Source of the DNA: Cacajao melanocephalus
Taxonomy: Eukaryota; Chordata; Mammalia; Primates; Pitheciidae
Direction of reading: 5' to 3'
Length of the DNA stretch: 64,000 nt
Assembly (NCBI GenBank): GCA_963573385.1
Contig: CAUYLG010065780.1
Location: 62,001 to 126,000, forward strand
The notes below the pieces were generated by a model that saw only the letters and a list, made by a program, of their open reading frames with translations, searched no databases and was not told the DNA's origin. The position numbers and the translations under genes are program-made. This document shows positions 11,654 to 24,929 of this stretch, piece after piece; within the stretch, counting starts at the first letter, position 1; each line of letters opens with the position of its first letter.

Positions 11654-11654
11654 T

Positions 11655-12714
11655 AGGATGCTGCCACTGCCCACCCAAGCGACTCTCATAGTACTGCCCC
11701 CCTTCTTCTGTGAGATGCAGGTAATCATTCTCATCATTCCTGGCATCACCAGGAAGGCATGAAAACAAGCAATATAATGTCTCCAAAGACCTTACAAAAA
11801 CAAATAATCACAACAACACACTTCATAGTGGTTTTCAGGAACTTTGGGGGAAAAAAGTGCATCTCCATATAAGTAAAGTTGACAGACTCATGCCCTTTTC
11901 CCTGAGAATGTCTTCTTGCCATCTGTGTGCCAGGTTTGCGGAGGTTGCCCCTTTTCTCCCACAGATTATTATGTCCTTTCTCAACCACATGCCTAGTGCC
12001 TCACCAACTATTCATTTCTCACTTGCCCTCCCCTCCACTGGCAGCCGTATTTCAGGGGCTAACTAGACATATCCAGCTTTGTCCTCGAAAACACATCAAG
12101 TCTGGAAGCTTTGAGTTTCCTTACCTGATCATCTGGGTTTCTATTCCCCCACTTGGTGGTGAGGAAACACATGCATAATGTTGTGGATGGCTGTTTGTCT
12201 TTTTCTGCTTTCTTGTAATTTGGGAGGCAGTGTGTCCATTCATTAGTGAATGCCTACAATGGACAAGGCATTTGAGTTAGTCAACAGGAATACCAAGGAA
12301 AAAGCATATTGTCCCTCTCCCCTTCACTGTCCTGCAAATGCCTTCTGGTAGGGAATCTCTGCCTGCCAGTGACCATTCCTCATTCCAATTCCAGCTTCTA
12401 ACAGATGAAAAAGGATGAAAAGAATTATAAAGAAGCCACCCAGGCCATTGAGCGGGCTCATAGAGCCATTGCAATGCACTTATCATGTTCTTCCTCTGTG
12501 TAGACCAGTGGTTTTCAGTCTATGTTTCATACAGCCCTTGAGTTGTGAGGCAGGATCTGAAAGCCTGCCATGAGTTAAAGTGATGGGGTAGTCTGAAGTA
12601 GTAAATAGATGATGCTCCAGGCCCTCACTCTCCTTCTTCCTCAGTGACTCCATTTTAATCTGTTTTACGTATTGGGATCTGCCTAGATTTCAGTTTTAAA
12701 GCCCTGGTGCTGCT
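11655..12714. other. HS6ST2: Intronic sequence with no recognised feature
   Basis: No gene or repeat recognised. Confidence 0.45.
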
Positions 12715-12715
12715 G

Positions 12716-12984
12716 AAGTGGAAAACCAAAAACTGAATGTTCTCACTTACAAGTGGGAGCTAAGCTATGAGTTTGCAAAGGCATACAGAGTAATGTAATG
12801 GGCTTTAGTGACTCAGACGGGGCAGGGTGGGACGGGGGCCAGGGATAAACTCTACACATTGGGTACAATGTACACTGCTTGGGTGACGGGTGCACTAAAA
12901 TCTCAGAATTCACTGCTATGTAATTCATTCATATAACAAAAAACCACTTATACTCCAAAAGCTATTGAAAAATAAATAAAAATA
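12716..12984 (+). mobile_element. L1 3' end fragment (L1PB/L1MA-like)
   Basis: ctgaatgttctcacttacaagtg, ggctttagtgactcag, acggggcagggtggga, ttgggtgacgggtgcactaa and cactgctatgtaattcattc, then a caaaagctattgaaaaataa tail. This is the 3' end of an older primate L1. Confidence 0.85.
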
Positions 12985-12989
12985 GAAAA

Positions 12990-13845
12990 GTCCCGCTGCT
13001 AAGAATGAACTGATAACTACCAGTGTAGACCCATCCTGAGAATACTCATGGAGTAGGGTATTTACTGGATAACTGCTTTTATCCACCAGTGACAGGCAAA
13101 GCAGTTCTGGCTATTGGACAATCTCACAGTCCCCTTTCTCAGTTCCACAAGCTTTTTTAAGAAAAACAGAAGAAGAAAAAAAGAAATGCTTCCCTTCATA
13201 TGGCCAAATTGCTGTGAACAGATGAAAGAGACCAGACTGACAGGTGATTGTTCCCTAAGATTACAGCCTACACCCAGGCTGAATCTGAAACGCTTGCAAG
13301 GAAAAAAAAATGCCATAAGTTTTGAGTAATGCTCCCCAACTGGCGTCTGCTCTTAAGACTAAATGAACACACACTATTTCCACTCCATTTCCTTAAACTG
13401 ACCTCTGTGCTAGGCTGTAATGAAACCTGTAGGGGAAGAAAGACCATTAGCTTGGGGAGAGGATTCTTTTAGTTGCTTAAGCCATCCTCTCCTGAAAAAT
13501 AGGCAGATGGTTAGGCTGAAGTCTGCCTTTTTAATTCAAATGGCATTAGGAGACCCATGGGTTTTTCTCATATTTATTCATTGTAGCTATTTTATATAAC
13601 CCTATACACCACTTAAAAAATAAATTCTAAACTGTCTCTTGATATTATGTTAACTGACAAATTCAACCGTATCACCACCAACAATATAGTGCTATCATCA
13701 GGCCCAGCCTTCATCCCCTAGGTTATACTCGTCTTCTTCTTATCTACAAAATATCTGCTTTTCCATACCATTGCACCTATCTTGAATTATCTATGTCCTT
13801 CAACTACGCATGTCCAAATCGTAGTTCATTGAAAAGAGCTCATTC
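12990..13845. other. HS6ST2: Intronic sequence with no recognised feature
   Basis: No gene or repeat recognised. Confidence 0.45.
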
Positions 13846-13849
13846 TTTC

Positions 13850-14040
13850 AAAATAGATAGATATGTGTTTGTATCCCAGCTCTAGTACCTTGGACAAGTT
13901 ACTTAATCTCTTTGAGCCTCAGTTTTCTTATTTGTAAAATGGGGACAATAACTGGACCTCCCTCTCTGCTAGAAATTTCTTGAATATTCAGTGAGATGAT
14001 TGAGGCAAATCTTCTGGTACATATTGGTGCTCATTAAATG
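13850..14040 (+). repeat. MIR SINE
   Basis: Forward MIR: gtttgtatcccagctctagtac, ttggacaagttacttaatctc, gcctcagttttcttatttgtaa. Confidence 0.75.
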
Positions 14041-14174
14041 GAATCATTATTACTTACATTTCAAAACAATTAATGTGCCCCTTACTCCATCGTGCCTTCC
14101 CTGATGCAGCCTGAAGGCATCTTTCCCTCCTCTGAACAATATCTGTTTAGCATTGAACCAGACACTAAGATGCC

Positions 14175-14400
14175 ATTCATTTGTTCATTAATTCAATGAG
14201 CAAATATTTATTGTGCATTTAGAATGTGATAGGCACAGTACCAGATGCTGGGGCAGGGTAGGCGTAGTGAGGTGGATGTGAAAGAAGGAGGGGAGGGGGT
14301 GGAGACAGCAGGGCTGAAACAGATACTGCTCTTAAGCACCTAATTTTCCAGTAAAAAAGATATTCATATACACAAATAACTAGAATACAAGGAACAAAGA
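14175..14400 (-). repeat. L2 fragment
   Basis: ttgttcattaattcaatgagc, aaatatttattgtgcatttag, aggcacagtaccagatgctgg and a later agatactgctcttaagcacc. Confidence 0.65.
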
Positions 14401-15028
14401 GGTGTGCTTTGTAAGAAAGGTACAGCTGGAGATTCTGCTGGAGGACTCTGGAAGCTAGACACTGGAAGACAAAGTTCTGGAAATGACAACTGTCTTAGTT
14501 CTTGTTAACTTTCCCTTTGTTTGCTTGTCTCTCCAACAAAGTTCTGGCTGTGGATCCTTGAGGAAGAGTAGGAGTTTTTTTATCTTCCACAGAGCCTACC
14601 GAAGTACAAAATGCACTCTCAGTTTACGTGCTGATGTGAGTAAAATATCTGCAGTATCTGTAGTAAACAGAATAGGTATACAACACATGCCAGAAAAGAC
14701 CACCTATTCTCTTGTTCCATCTTATAGCAAGCAAAGAAAGTGCATGTACTGTAACTCAATATGTGAAAGGGTTTTTAAAAAGATGGATAAGTATTCCTCC
14801 TCCTTGAACTTTAAAGATCTCTGAACTTATTTTAAACAAAGAGCATTTTGTTGAGGATTTTAGTATTGAGCCAACTATAGGACACGTTGCATTTCCCTGA
14901 ACCTCATGATGTTATGGAGAGGGGCTAGAAGCACTTCTAGGGTACACTTACCCTCCAGGCGCTTCCATTTGAACCTACTGCTTGTCCCTGCATTTCTGAA
15001 TTAGTATCTGAGAAATTGTACTTGAGAA
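14400..15028. other. HS6ST2: Intronic sequence with no recognised feature
   Basis: Contains a 113-codon ORF (14483-14824) with no recognisable domain or splice context. Confidence 0.45.
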
Positions 15029-15029
15029 T

Positions 15030-15430
15030 ACTTTTTAAAAACTTGTTTATTGAAGTATGATTGACATCTAAAAAGCTGCATGTATTTAATGTATGCATCT
15101 CATTGAGTTTTGGAGATAAGTATACGTCTGTGAAATCACCACCATCAAGGACATAAATCTATCTATCATGCCCCAAAGGTTTCCTCCTGCTCCATGATTA
15201 TTATTGTTTTGTTTTTTGATAAGAACACTCAACATAAGATCTACCCTCTTAGCAAATTTTATGTATAAAATCCAGTTGTTAGCCATAGGCACTATGCTGT
15301 GTAGTAGATCCCCAGAACTTACTTATCTTGTATAACTGAAAACCATCACCGCCCCTTTGCCCAGCCCCTGGTAGCTACCGTTCTCTTCTCTGCTTCTATG
15401 AATTTGACCTCGTTGTGCTTTTGATGGATG
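15030..15430 (-). mobile_element. Old L1 (L1ME/HAL1-type) 3' region
   Basis: ttgtttattgaagtatgattgac, gtctgtgaaatcaccaccatc, atccagttgttagccatagg and ctaccgttctcttctctgctt, as in old antisense LINE-1 3' sequence. Confidence 0.65.
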
Positions 15431-15699
15431 TTAGAACCATCTACCTTGACCTGGCTTCAGCCACTGAAGACTGCTGCAGTATATCTGTTGAAAGTTGGAT
15501 CCCCTACTCCATCTCAGCACAACATTCTCCTCCTCCTGTTCATCTTCCTCCCTCTTTCACCCACCTGTCTTTTCATTAACAGAGTTGCTTACTCAATAGT
15601 GTACATTTCTTTTAAGGCAGATTCCAGTGATTTGGGATTTGTCTTAATTGACTAAGCTGGATGTAAAAAACCCTGAGAGTCAAATGACTGTGGATGTCT

Positions 15700-15800
15700 G
15701 TCCCCACACCTGACCCTAACCAACTCTGACACCTTGAGAAAGTCACCTAGGGTCTCTGAATCTGTTTTCTCTGCCGTTTAATGAGGGGGCTGGCTTTGCT
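15700..15800 (+). repeat. MIR-like fragment
   Basis: ccttgagaaagtcacctaggg and ctctgaatctgttttctctg resemble the MIR core. Weak. Confidence 0.4.
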
Positions 15801-15804
15801 GACT

Positions 15805-18030
15805 AAAGTACAAACAAATCGCTATACAAGCCCCCATCACCACTATCCACACAGATAATGGGGCTAGAAACACGAGATCCTTTCCAGGTAATTTAATACT
15901 GCTGCACATGAAAAGTGGTGGGCCAGGAAGATGAGTTTTAAAAGCAGGGGTGGGGGGAAGTAATTCACATCTCCCAAGATAGTGTTTATAATGGTCTATT
16001 AAGAACACATTTAAAAGAAATGGACTAATTCTGTAGTATTCTACCCAGGACGGCAGGCCAGTTCAGTCAAAGTATTTTTTTGAATAGGGCTATAAGCAAA
16101 TCTCTTTCGGTGAAACCTAGAGCTGCTTTGCAGAAAGCAAAAAAGTGGAGTTTTCCCCTAATACTTTTAAAAATGGTCACTTCACCATTGCCAAACTTCA
16201 TTACCACTCTCAGGAGCTAAAGCTTCGAGATTAATGATCCTCATCTAAAAGAGAAAGCAGTGACCTCTAAAAGAAAAAAAAAAAATTACCAGCACATGAT
16301 ATTTACTGTTCTGCATTCTTTGAGAATTAATGTCAATAACACTGTTGCAACATTTTTCAAAATGAAGGATGGCGTTTTCTAATTGCCTAGTTAAAAAAAA
16401 ATCCAAGTCTGAATCCCCAGAGAAGAAACCTGAGTTTAAATCATTCACACCACAAATCTCTGATAATTGTGGCATGTTTGCAAGTGCCTTAATCAGGATG
16501 GTATGTCTGAGTGGCCTGTTTTAATTTGATCACACTGATTAAGCTTCTGTAAGCTAATATTCATTGCATTTCCAATTCAATTAAATGAGAATCTCCTGCC
16601 ATTACTAGATATTACCAAAATGCCCTGATGGGTGAACACTAGACTTGGTATTTTCAATTGCTACAGACTTCCTAATTATATAATCTTTGTATTAAATGAA
16701 ATCGGTGAAAGCTCAAATTAAATTCAGCAAACTTTAAGGAGTAAATATGTTTTCCCCATATTTTTGGCATATTTTCACCTCAAGATATGGAGCATATTAG
16801 TCAGAACTCATTGATTACCTTTAGTGATACATTTTATAGGGCCGTCTGCCCCATATACCAATTCCTAGAACAGTCTATCCTGTTAGAAGGCACTGTAAAT
16901 GTGGGTGATGAATAGGCGCTGTCTCTATTATGTATGTATTATAGTTGTGCCTTTTTCAGCTGTAGACAAGAACTATCTTATGTAAATGTGATTGCTTTGT
17001 AAATGTAAATGTCTACTGGGTCATCGATCATCCTGGAGATAGAAGAAACTGAACAGTAGGGGGAGGTGTGAGAGAAACTGTCTAGGGACAGAAATGAAGA
17101 AAATTGCTAAGTGGGTAACAGATTGAATCAATGGACCTGGAGAACTTTGTGGAGGGTGCTAGGATGGAAAGAACAGCCGTGAAACTACTGGAAGCCTGGC
17201 CTGTGCCTGCAGAGCCCTCCAAAACCTTACTTCCTTGAGGTTCTGAGGACTGACTGCTAAAGGAGAAAGGGGCCTCTTCAGCATAGGTTTGAAGCAGGAA
17301 GGAACTGAAAAGAAAAACCCAGCTTCGTTGTCAGGTGAGCACTCTGGGTGCCTGTCTTTTGCCTGTGCATAGCAGGTTTGGAATCTCTCAAATCCTTCCC
17401 ACTCTCAGCAACCCACACAAGTTGTGAGAGTCTTACCTAAAAACAGCCCTTTGGGTGCCAGTCATATGCCACCCCCTGAAGGAAGAGGGTAGTGAATAAT
17501 ACCTACTGCTGCTGATTCCCACGCCCTAGCAGTTCTTTCAATTTCTTGGGTGGTATCAGGCGGCAGGCAGGCCCAGCAGTGAACTCAGGAACCATCAGGG
17601 TGAGAGTCCCTCTGGAATTTTCTCACAATCTCTTAGGCCCTTTTTATGGAGTCTGGTTTTCAAAACCTGCTATAAGCCAAATGTGTGACTCACACAGTAA
17701 TAAAGGCTTCTAAATCAATTTGTAAGACATCTTGAAGTTAAACAAGAAGGAAGGGCTTTCTATTTTTGCCCCACGTATTTTTTTAGATCCTGCCTACTTC
17801 CACAAAGGATTTGAGATGACTTCCAGAGCCTTTCTTACCCCTGCCTAAGAGTATTTAAGAACTATTTCTGAAAGTTGAATCTATGTGTACCATATAAATA
17901 GAGGAGATGATTATATAGAAACATGAACAGATCGGGGCTCTCTCACTTTATACAATAGATCAACTCTGGGACAGTGGTGAAGTGAGGGAAGTATTTGGGG
18001 CAATCTTCCCTTGGTTGTCCTTTTAGTTCC
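15805..18030. other. HS6ST2: Long intronic stretch without recognised repeats
   Basis: About 2.2 kb with no Alu, LTR or clear LINE/SINE that I can see. No gene recognised. Low transposon content may mean retained non-coding sequence, which only an alignment would show. Confidence 0.45.
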
Positions 18031-18061
18031 TTCTCCCAGCATCTGCACTCTCTAAGCAATG

Positions 18062-18284
18062 CCTTTCCTTCCAAGCAAAACTTCCCTGTCTTATGTCCCA
18101 TACCTGCAATGTATGGGATACAAGACAGGGAAATTTTGCTTGGAAGGAAAGGAAGTTTTGCTTAAACCCGGGAGGCGGAGATTGCTCTCGGTTCAAAACT
18201 TCCTGTCTTGTCTCCCATACCTTGCAGGGAAGTTTGTATGCCATACAAGACGGGGAAGTTTTGCTCGGAAAACTTCCCTGTCTT
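18062..18284. repeat. Nested inverted-repeat cluster
   Basis: The motif AAAACTTCCCTGTCTT and its complement alternate five times (near 18077+, 18121-, 18195+, 18247-, 18269+). Arms 18062-18103 and 18111-18152 pair at 39 of 42 positions around a 7-nt loop. Arms 18194-18220 and 18236-18263 pair imperfectly, and 18247-18262 with 18269-18284 pair at 15 of 16. A ttctaataaactctgctg stretch just downstream (18293) looks like an ERV1 LTR end, so this may be LTR-derived, but I cannot name the family. Confidence 0.85.
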
Positions 18285-18437
18285 TATTTACTTTCTAATA
18301 AACTCTGCTGATAAATACGAAATAGTGAGTACTAAAGGCTTAATACATATGTCAGTTGCCCTAATGTTCAAAAGAATTCCTGCAATGGTAGGAGAGACAT
18401 TTGAGGCCAGAAATAATGCTATTAAGAGTTTATTCCA

Positions 18438-18768
18438 GCTGGGCATTGTGGCTCATACCTGAACTCCAACACTTTGGGAGGCCAAGATGGGAGGATAATT
18501 TGAGGCCAGGAGTTCAAGACAAGACTGGGCAACATAATGAGAGCCCTATCTCTAAAAAAAAATAAAGTGTTTTAAATTAGCCAGGTGTGGTGGCACTTGC
18601 CTGTAGTGATAGCCACTTGGGAGGCTAAGATGCAAGAATCAGGAGTTTGAGGCTGCAGTGAGCTATGGTCATACCACTGCACTCCAACCTGGGTGACAGA
18701 GTGAGACCTCATCTCTTAAAGCAAACAACCAACAGCAGCAATAGCAACAACAACAAAAAAACAGAGAG
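18438..18768 (+). mobile_element. AluJ
   Basis: ctgggcattgtggctcatacc, aagactgggcaacataatgag, gccaggtgtggtggcacttgc and caccactgcactccaacc-like pieces; divergent, as expected for AluJ. Degenerate A/C-rich tail. Confidence 0.85.
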
Positions 18769-19094
18769 AGAGAGAGATCCCTCCTAGGGAGTTAATAGTC
18801 AGATCCTGCATTGGGGCAGGGGTGGGTTGGGGTGGAAAGGGGCTGTGAAAGCCGTGTTACAGAGATGGGCACCGAGTTTTAAGGAAAGAAAAAGAGGCCA
18901 AGAAAGATCACTGAGGACCCCAAAGGCAAACTTGACTGCCTTAAAATTTTGCTGGGGCTGAGGATGATCATGAATCTCTGCTTTAAAAATAAATGTGAAA
19001 GCAAAGGTATTAAAGGCAAAACACAGGGATTTACAGAGAAAATGAACAGACTGATTTTTAATTGAATGATGTCTACAATTTATCACTAAGTTAT

Positions 19095-19518
19095 TGGTCC
19101 AGGTTCATATTCCATCCTATCACCATTCTACTGCACACTGACCTCCATACTCTAAGCAAACTAAACTCCTTGAGCCGCACATTGCCACCCCATGCCTTTG
19201 CTCATACTGTCCCCTCCAGACACAACGTTGCCTGCTCTACCTCTTTGTCCAAATAGGACTGACTTCTCAAGGCCTCATTCCTCCTGATGTTCACAGCTCA
19301 AGCAGCCATACCTTCCTCTGAACCTCCAGAATGGGTTTTCTGGACTTCTCCTAAGCAACCCTGTTCATCTGACTTTATCATGTGTAAGTCTTCTCTTCCC
19401 TTCAAGGCTGCGGACATCTTGGAAAGAGAACAAGTCCTCTTTATATCTTTACTCCTCTCTTCCCATGGACTGAGCTGGCCCAGAATCTTGAAAAATAGCC
19501 AACCACTGATAAATGCTT
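19095..19518 (+). repeat. L2 fragment
   Basis: ctgcacactgacctccatac, atgcctttgctcatactgtc, gcctgctctacctctttgtcc and caaggcctcattcctcctg follow the forward L2 order. Confidence 0.65.
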
Positions 19519-19522
19519 TCTA

Positions 19523-20070
<548 letters not shown>

Positions 20071-20074
20071 CTTA

Positions 20075-21395
20075 AGGAAAGGTGCAGTCCTCTCTGGCTC
20101 CCTGTGGCAATAATTCAACTGAGCCATTATTCCAGAAGGAAATCACATTAGGGGGTTTTTTGGCAAAGGTTTGCTGAATGCCCTGACTCACATTATATCT
20201 ACAGTGAGATTTACCCCATCAAAACGCAGGGAAAGACAGGAACTGGTTTCAACTTGAATTCGATATTTCTGTGGCCCACACACTGAATGCCACCAAAGCC
20301 TCCACTCCCTGAGCAGCAGTTTGTAGAGATGAAATAGCGGCAGTTTTTCATTTTCCAGAGTCCACTCATCCTTCCAAGAATCTCAATGCCTCATTGATTC
20401 ATAATATAGTGCATAAAGATTTCATTTTTCCTGCCCACAGTGATACATTATGGAGGCAATCTGTTTTGCCACTGAAAAGTTTGCTTAGTAGAAAAATTTG
20501 GAGTTTTGACATTCAGGAAATTACAGTCATCTGTAAAACACGATTGATATGCCAAGGCTAACATTTTCATTGCACTCGCGGAGCCAGAATAACTATGATA
20601 AAATATGTGTTACCCCACACACATTTCAGGATGTTTTAAGGAAACATTAGTTAGCTCTGAGACCCTCCTCCCAGGGCTCCAGGACCAGAATAGCTGTCCC
20701 CTTTAGTTGTTTGTTTGCCTCTCACAAGGATAGTATCTCCTTTGACCCAACCAAGAATCAGCCTGTAAGACAGTGATGACTTTCCCGAGCCACCAGGTTA
20801 AAGGAATGAAAGGGAGTGAAAAAAGAGAGAGAGAGTTGGAGAATTCCACCCCATTTTGGAAGTCCACCCACAGAAAGCACAGGTATAGGTTAGGCAGAAC
20901 TAGAAGCTGAAGGTTTACAAAAAGGAAATTAGACTGCTCTGCATCTGCCTACAATTTAAATTTGTTCTCTGTACTTTTACACCCAACCTTTTTTTTCTGT
21001 TGGTCTCTTTCCATGTGCAATTTTCAGTGTTACATGACATCAAAAGCCTAGGGCTCCAGAACTATCTGCTTGTTCAAAATTTGATTTCAGAATAATAAAT
21101 GCAGTTGTTTTGCCTGAGAGATGTGGCTGATTTCCACTGGCATACTGAGGAAGCAGTCCATTCAGGATCAGGTTTAGCCAGGTTATGAGTACTTTTGACT
21201 TGGTCCTCAAGCATTTGGACCCACGGGAAGTGCACAGGCAAAGTGCCTTTGACTTTGGAAATGGCTTAGAATGAACTCTATTCAGCCCTGGGACAGCTTC
21301 TTCAGGTACTGAGAAACACATTCTGCCCAAAGTGTGTGAGTAAGTCTGCCTCATGAATCAAGCAGTTTTTAAAGTCGTCATAGAAGTCCTGCATG
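20075..21395. other. HS6ST2: Intronic stretch without recognised repeats
   Basis: 1.3 kb in which I see no Alu, LINE or LTR and no gene. Confidence 0.45.
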
Positions 21396-21399
21396 CAGC

Positions 21400-21632
21400 C
21401 ATACGCAAACAATTATTGCCAGTGCTCACTGACCTTATGCTATGTGTCAAACACAATTCTAAGTATTAATTCATTTAGTTATTACAGCCACTCTGTGAGG
21501 CAGGTGATAGGATTATCATCTTCACTTTATGAAGAAACTGAAGCATAGAGTCTGAGCATCTCTCCCAAAGTGTCACAGCTATCTTATAAGAGACAGAGCT
21601 GGATTCGAATCCTCAACAGAATGGCTGCCGAG
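21400..21632 (-). repeat. MIR SINE
   Basis: gccagtgctcactgaccttatg, gcaggtgataggattatcatc, agacagagctggattcgaatc in reversed MIR order. Confidence 0.75.
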
Positions 21633-21639
21633 CTCATAC

Positions 21640-22420
21640 TCGTGATCTATATTATATCACCTTGCATAAAGAAATTTTATAAAAGCCCTCTGCTGCCTGG
21701 ATTCTCTCGCAGGTGCCCCATGCTTGTGGTAGGAAGGTTTTCTTGTCCTCCTGAAGCACTTGGCCGAACTTCACTCTCCTTCTGACCCAACATTAACCCT
21801 CTTGCACCCACCAACATGGCTTCATTCATTTCTTACCAGTGGTTGCACAGATGCTAGGGGAGCAAGGATAAGTCAAAGGATATAGGGAGGAGAGCAGATG
21901 GATGCCAAAGACACAGTTGGGCAAAGACCATACCTATATAGGAGTTTTGGGACCCTCCAATCAGGGGAGTAAGAGGAAAAGTGATTTCCCAGAGGCATGT
22001 TGAGGATTCACTTGCTTGCCCCCAGGCTGAAGCTTTGGGGATACCCATATTCAACTTTCTCTCCTGCTGCTCCCCTCTGGGCCTTATTTCAGCCTATTTG
22101 GCCACTGACAAGGGAAACTGAGAGACAGGGGAGCAAAGAAGACTTGTAAGAATACAATGAGGGGATGTAGAGGCTGGAAGGGTTGAGAAGATGGAGGGGG
22201 AGAAAGGGGAGAGTTATGGGGTCAGGATAGGAAAAAAAGATGAAGAGAGAATGGCCAAACAACCGGAAGGAGGAGGGTGTCACTGAAAAAGAAGAGGGGA
22301 TGCACATGGCATGAGATGGGATGTGGAGGAGGTTGACAGAGGAAGAACACTGAGGGGGAAGGCAGATGGAGATGTTCTCTCTCCTCACTTCTGCGATCTC
22401 AGTCCTGTCCATATGGACTC
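21640..22420. other. HS6ST2: Intronic sequence with no recognised repeat
   Basis: Purine-rich around 22100-22400 (many gga/gag runs). No gene recognised. Confidence 0.45.
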
Positions 22421-22422
22421 TC

Positions 22423-22784
22423 TGATATGGTTTGGCTGTGTCCCCACCCAAATTTTATCTTGAATTTTAGTTCCCATTATCCCCATGTGTCGTGGGAGGG
22501 ACCTGGCAGGAGGTAATTGAAGCATAGAGGTAGGTTTTCTGTGCTATTCTTGTGATAGTGAATAAGTCTCACAAAAGCTCATGGTTTTATAAAGGGCAGT
22601 TTCCCTGCATATACTGTCTTGCCTGCTGCCATATAAAACATGCCTTTGCTCCTTCTTCATCTTCCATCATGATTGTGAGGCCTCCCCAGACACGTGGAAG
22701 TGGGAGTCCATTAAACCTCTTTTCTTTATAAATTACCCAGTCTCAGCTATGTCTTTACCAGCAGTGTGGGAATGGACTAATACA
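22423..22784 (+). mobile_element. Solo LTR of THE1/MST (ERVL-MaLR) type
   Basis: Begins TGATATGGTTTGGCTGTGTC and ends AATGGACTAATACA. Perfect 5-bp target duplication CTCTC at 22418-22422 and 22785-22789. Closer to the THE1/MST consensus, as I recall it, than the copy at 8146. Confidence 0.94.
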
Positions 22785-22937
22785 CTCTCCTCACCACCAA
22801 TAGTCTTCCTTGACTGCCTTCTTGGGCACGACTGAAAGGCTCTTACATTGCATGGGGTTCCAACTAGATGGCCTTGATCTTCTCCTTCTGTGAGGTCCAG
22901 GTACACTTAGAGCTGAGGCCTGTCTTCTTGTCCTAAT

Positions 22938-23056
22938 TGAGTGCAGAGCTGCTATCATGGCTCACTGCAGCCTCAACCTCCTGGGCTCAAGCAGTCTTCC
23001 CACTTCAGCTTCCCAAGTATCAGGGATTATAGGTGCATGCCACCACACCGAGCATG
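22938..23056 (-). mobile_element. Partial Alu (AluJ/monomer-like)
   Basis: gctatcatggctcactgcagc, caacctcctgggctcaagcag, ttataggtgcatgccaccac; truncated at both ends. Confidence 0.8.
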
Positions 23057-23059
23057 AGG

Positions 23060-23390
23060 CATATCTTAGAGGTCATTTAGTCCGTCCCCCATACAAATGA
23101 CTGATCAGTCTTCATTGCTTTTGACCCTGTACTCCTTATCTCCTATTGTCCCCTACACACAGGAAGCAGATTCTTAAACCAAATAAATAAACTTTACATT
23201 GTGGATTTCCAGCCAACTGTGTTGGGAAGGGCCTGTGCTTCCCAGCACTCCTGAACGCATGCCACCCCACAAGGCTAGCCCTGGTTGCCTGTCCCATCAC
23301 GGCGTTGCAGAAAGCTCTTTGCTGTCATGCACAATTCATTTTATTTTAAAATAAAATGAACAAAGTGGCACGGGGTAGCAAAATGAGTCT
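23060..23390. other. HS6ST2: Intronic sequence; short palindrome
   Basis: Contains the exact palindrome TTTTATTTTAAAATAAAA at about 23340-23357. No gene recognised. Confidence 0.5.
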
Positions 23391-23394
23391 AGAC

Positions 23395-23550
23395 ATTTAG
23401 ACTTGGGTTTAAAACATATGTAACTTCATGACTTACTGACTGGCCTTTCACCTCTCTGTACACTAATATAAGTATCTATGAAAGGGACTGTCTATTTCTC
23501 AGGCATGTTGTGAGGTTCTATGAGGAAGAAAATGTGCTTTGTTAAAATAT
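23395..23550 (+). repeat. MIR SINE
   Basis: acttcatgacttactgactgg, cacctctctgtacactaata and gcatgttgtgaggttctatg resemble forward MIR. Confidence 0.6.
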
Positions 23551-24928
23551 ATATATTTGCTATAAGAACTTTTTAGAAGTAGAAGAGAAAGAGGGTGCTA
23601 TTCCCTTCAAAAGATTTAGAATAATAGCTCTTTAATCCTTGAAAATGAACTGAGAAGTATAAATACTCCTGATTATTTAAAAACCTCAAAGGTGACCTGC
23701 TCATCACCTGAACGGTGCTTGGTACACTGAAACGCAGAAATACCAGTCTCCCAAAAATGTACCTGCCCATATTTCAACTGTCAACACATTCTTTCTACCA
23801 CATAAAAGCTGAAGGTCGACGTGTTCTCCCTGTGCACATTTCTAGTAACACCTTAACTGATGAATGTTAAATGGAAGGAGGTGGGGTAGAGAACAACAGG
23901 ATTTCAAAAACAGCCCGGGGAAAATCAAATCTTGTTTTAACTTAGTGTGTTCATGACCGATTCATGGTTCTGAAAAAGAAAAAGTGTCTGATCAAAACTG
24001 TCACCAAAAGACCTCATTTTAAATTCTGAATTCCTTTACTTTCTTTGAGCAGAAAGGAATAATTTTCCTGATTATGACTATTGAAGCAGCCTTTAGCTGT
24101 GCACAATAGCTGGTCTTCTACATGCTGTGATTTTAGGACAGCCTTCTTCTCTATAAAACTTCCCCTACTGCTGCCTGCAATTCTACCCTAAGAGGGCACA
24201 ACATTGCCCCTTAGGGGCTGCCCCTTTAAAAAGGAAATGCTTCTGGTGGTGCTAAGTACATGACACTTTGATGAAATGAGTTTTTCTAATGACTTTCCTT
24301 CTAGATCTCAGACTTTGAACAGACTAAGCCCAGAGAGAGAATCCAGTGGGGGAAAGGCTAGAGGAAGGGGGAAGTGTAGGACAAGGGATGGAGAAGCTTG
24401 AAGGGACCAGGCCTCCCGACTACCAAAAAGGACAAAAGAAATAGTAACTAAAGGTGGGATTTCAGGCCTTAGTAGGGAACATTTGGAGGAGAAGGGGCCT
24501 CCTTCACCCTTCCAAGTTGTATTGTGGGTACAACATTCTCTCCTGGCTGGGGAAATGCCAACCCGGGGCCTGAGGCACTGCACAAGCCAGAGGTGGAGAC
24601 GTTTTGGGACTCCTTTCAGCGCCTGTTTAGTTGAGGGAAGAAAGCCCTTTGTTTCTGATTGCTGGGAGGAAGAAGTCACGTGCAGTGGGGTGGGAGAGGG
24701 TAAAATGGAGCATCCTGCATGATTTCAAGGCTTCATGCTAGAAGGCTCATCAATTAACCCACCAGTCTGAGTTCCCACAAGGTGCTGGACCCTGCGTTGA
24801 GAGACAGGAGAGATACCAAATAGTTTGGCTCTTAAGAAATGTCTAGCCTGGTTTGCAAGACAAAACAAGAGAAATGGAGTATGCAGCCATTTATTCAGGG
24901 CTTAATTTGCAACAGAGAAAACATGGGG
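23550..24928. other. HS6ST2: Intronic sequence with no recognised feature
   Basis: No Alu or LINE seen. ORFs at 24308-24722 on both strands overlap and match nothing I know. Confidence 0.45.
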
Positions 24929-24929
24929 A

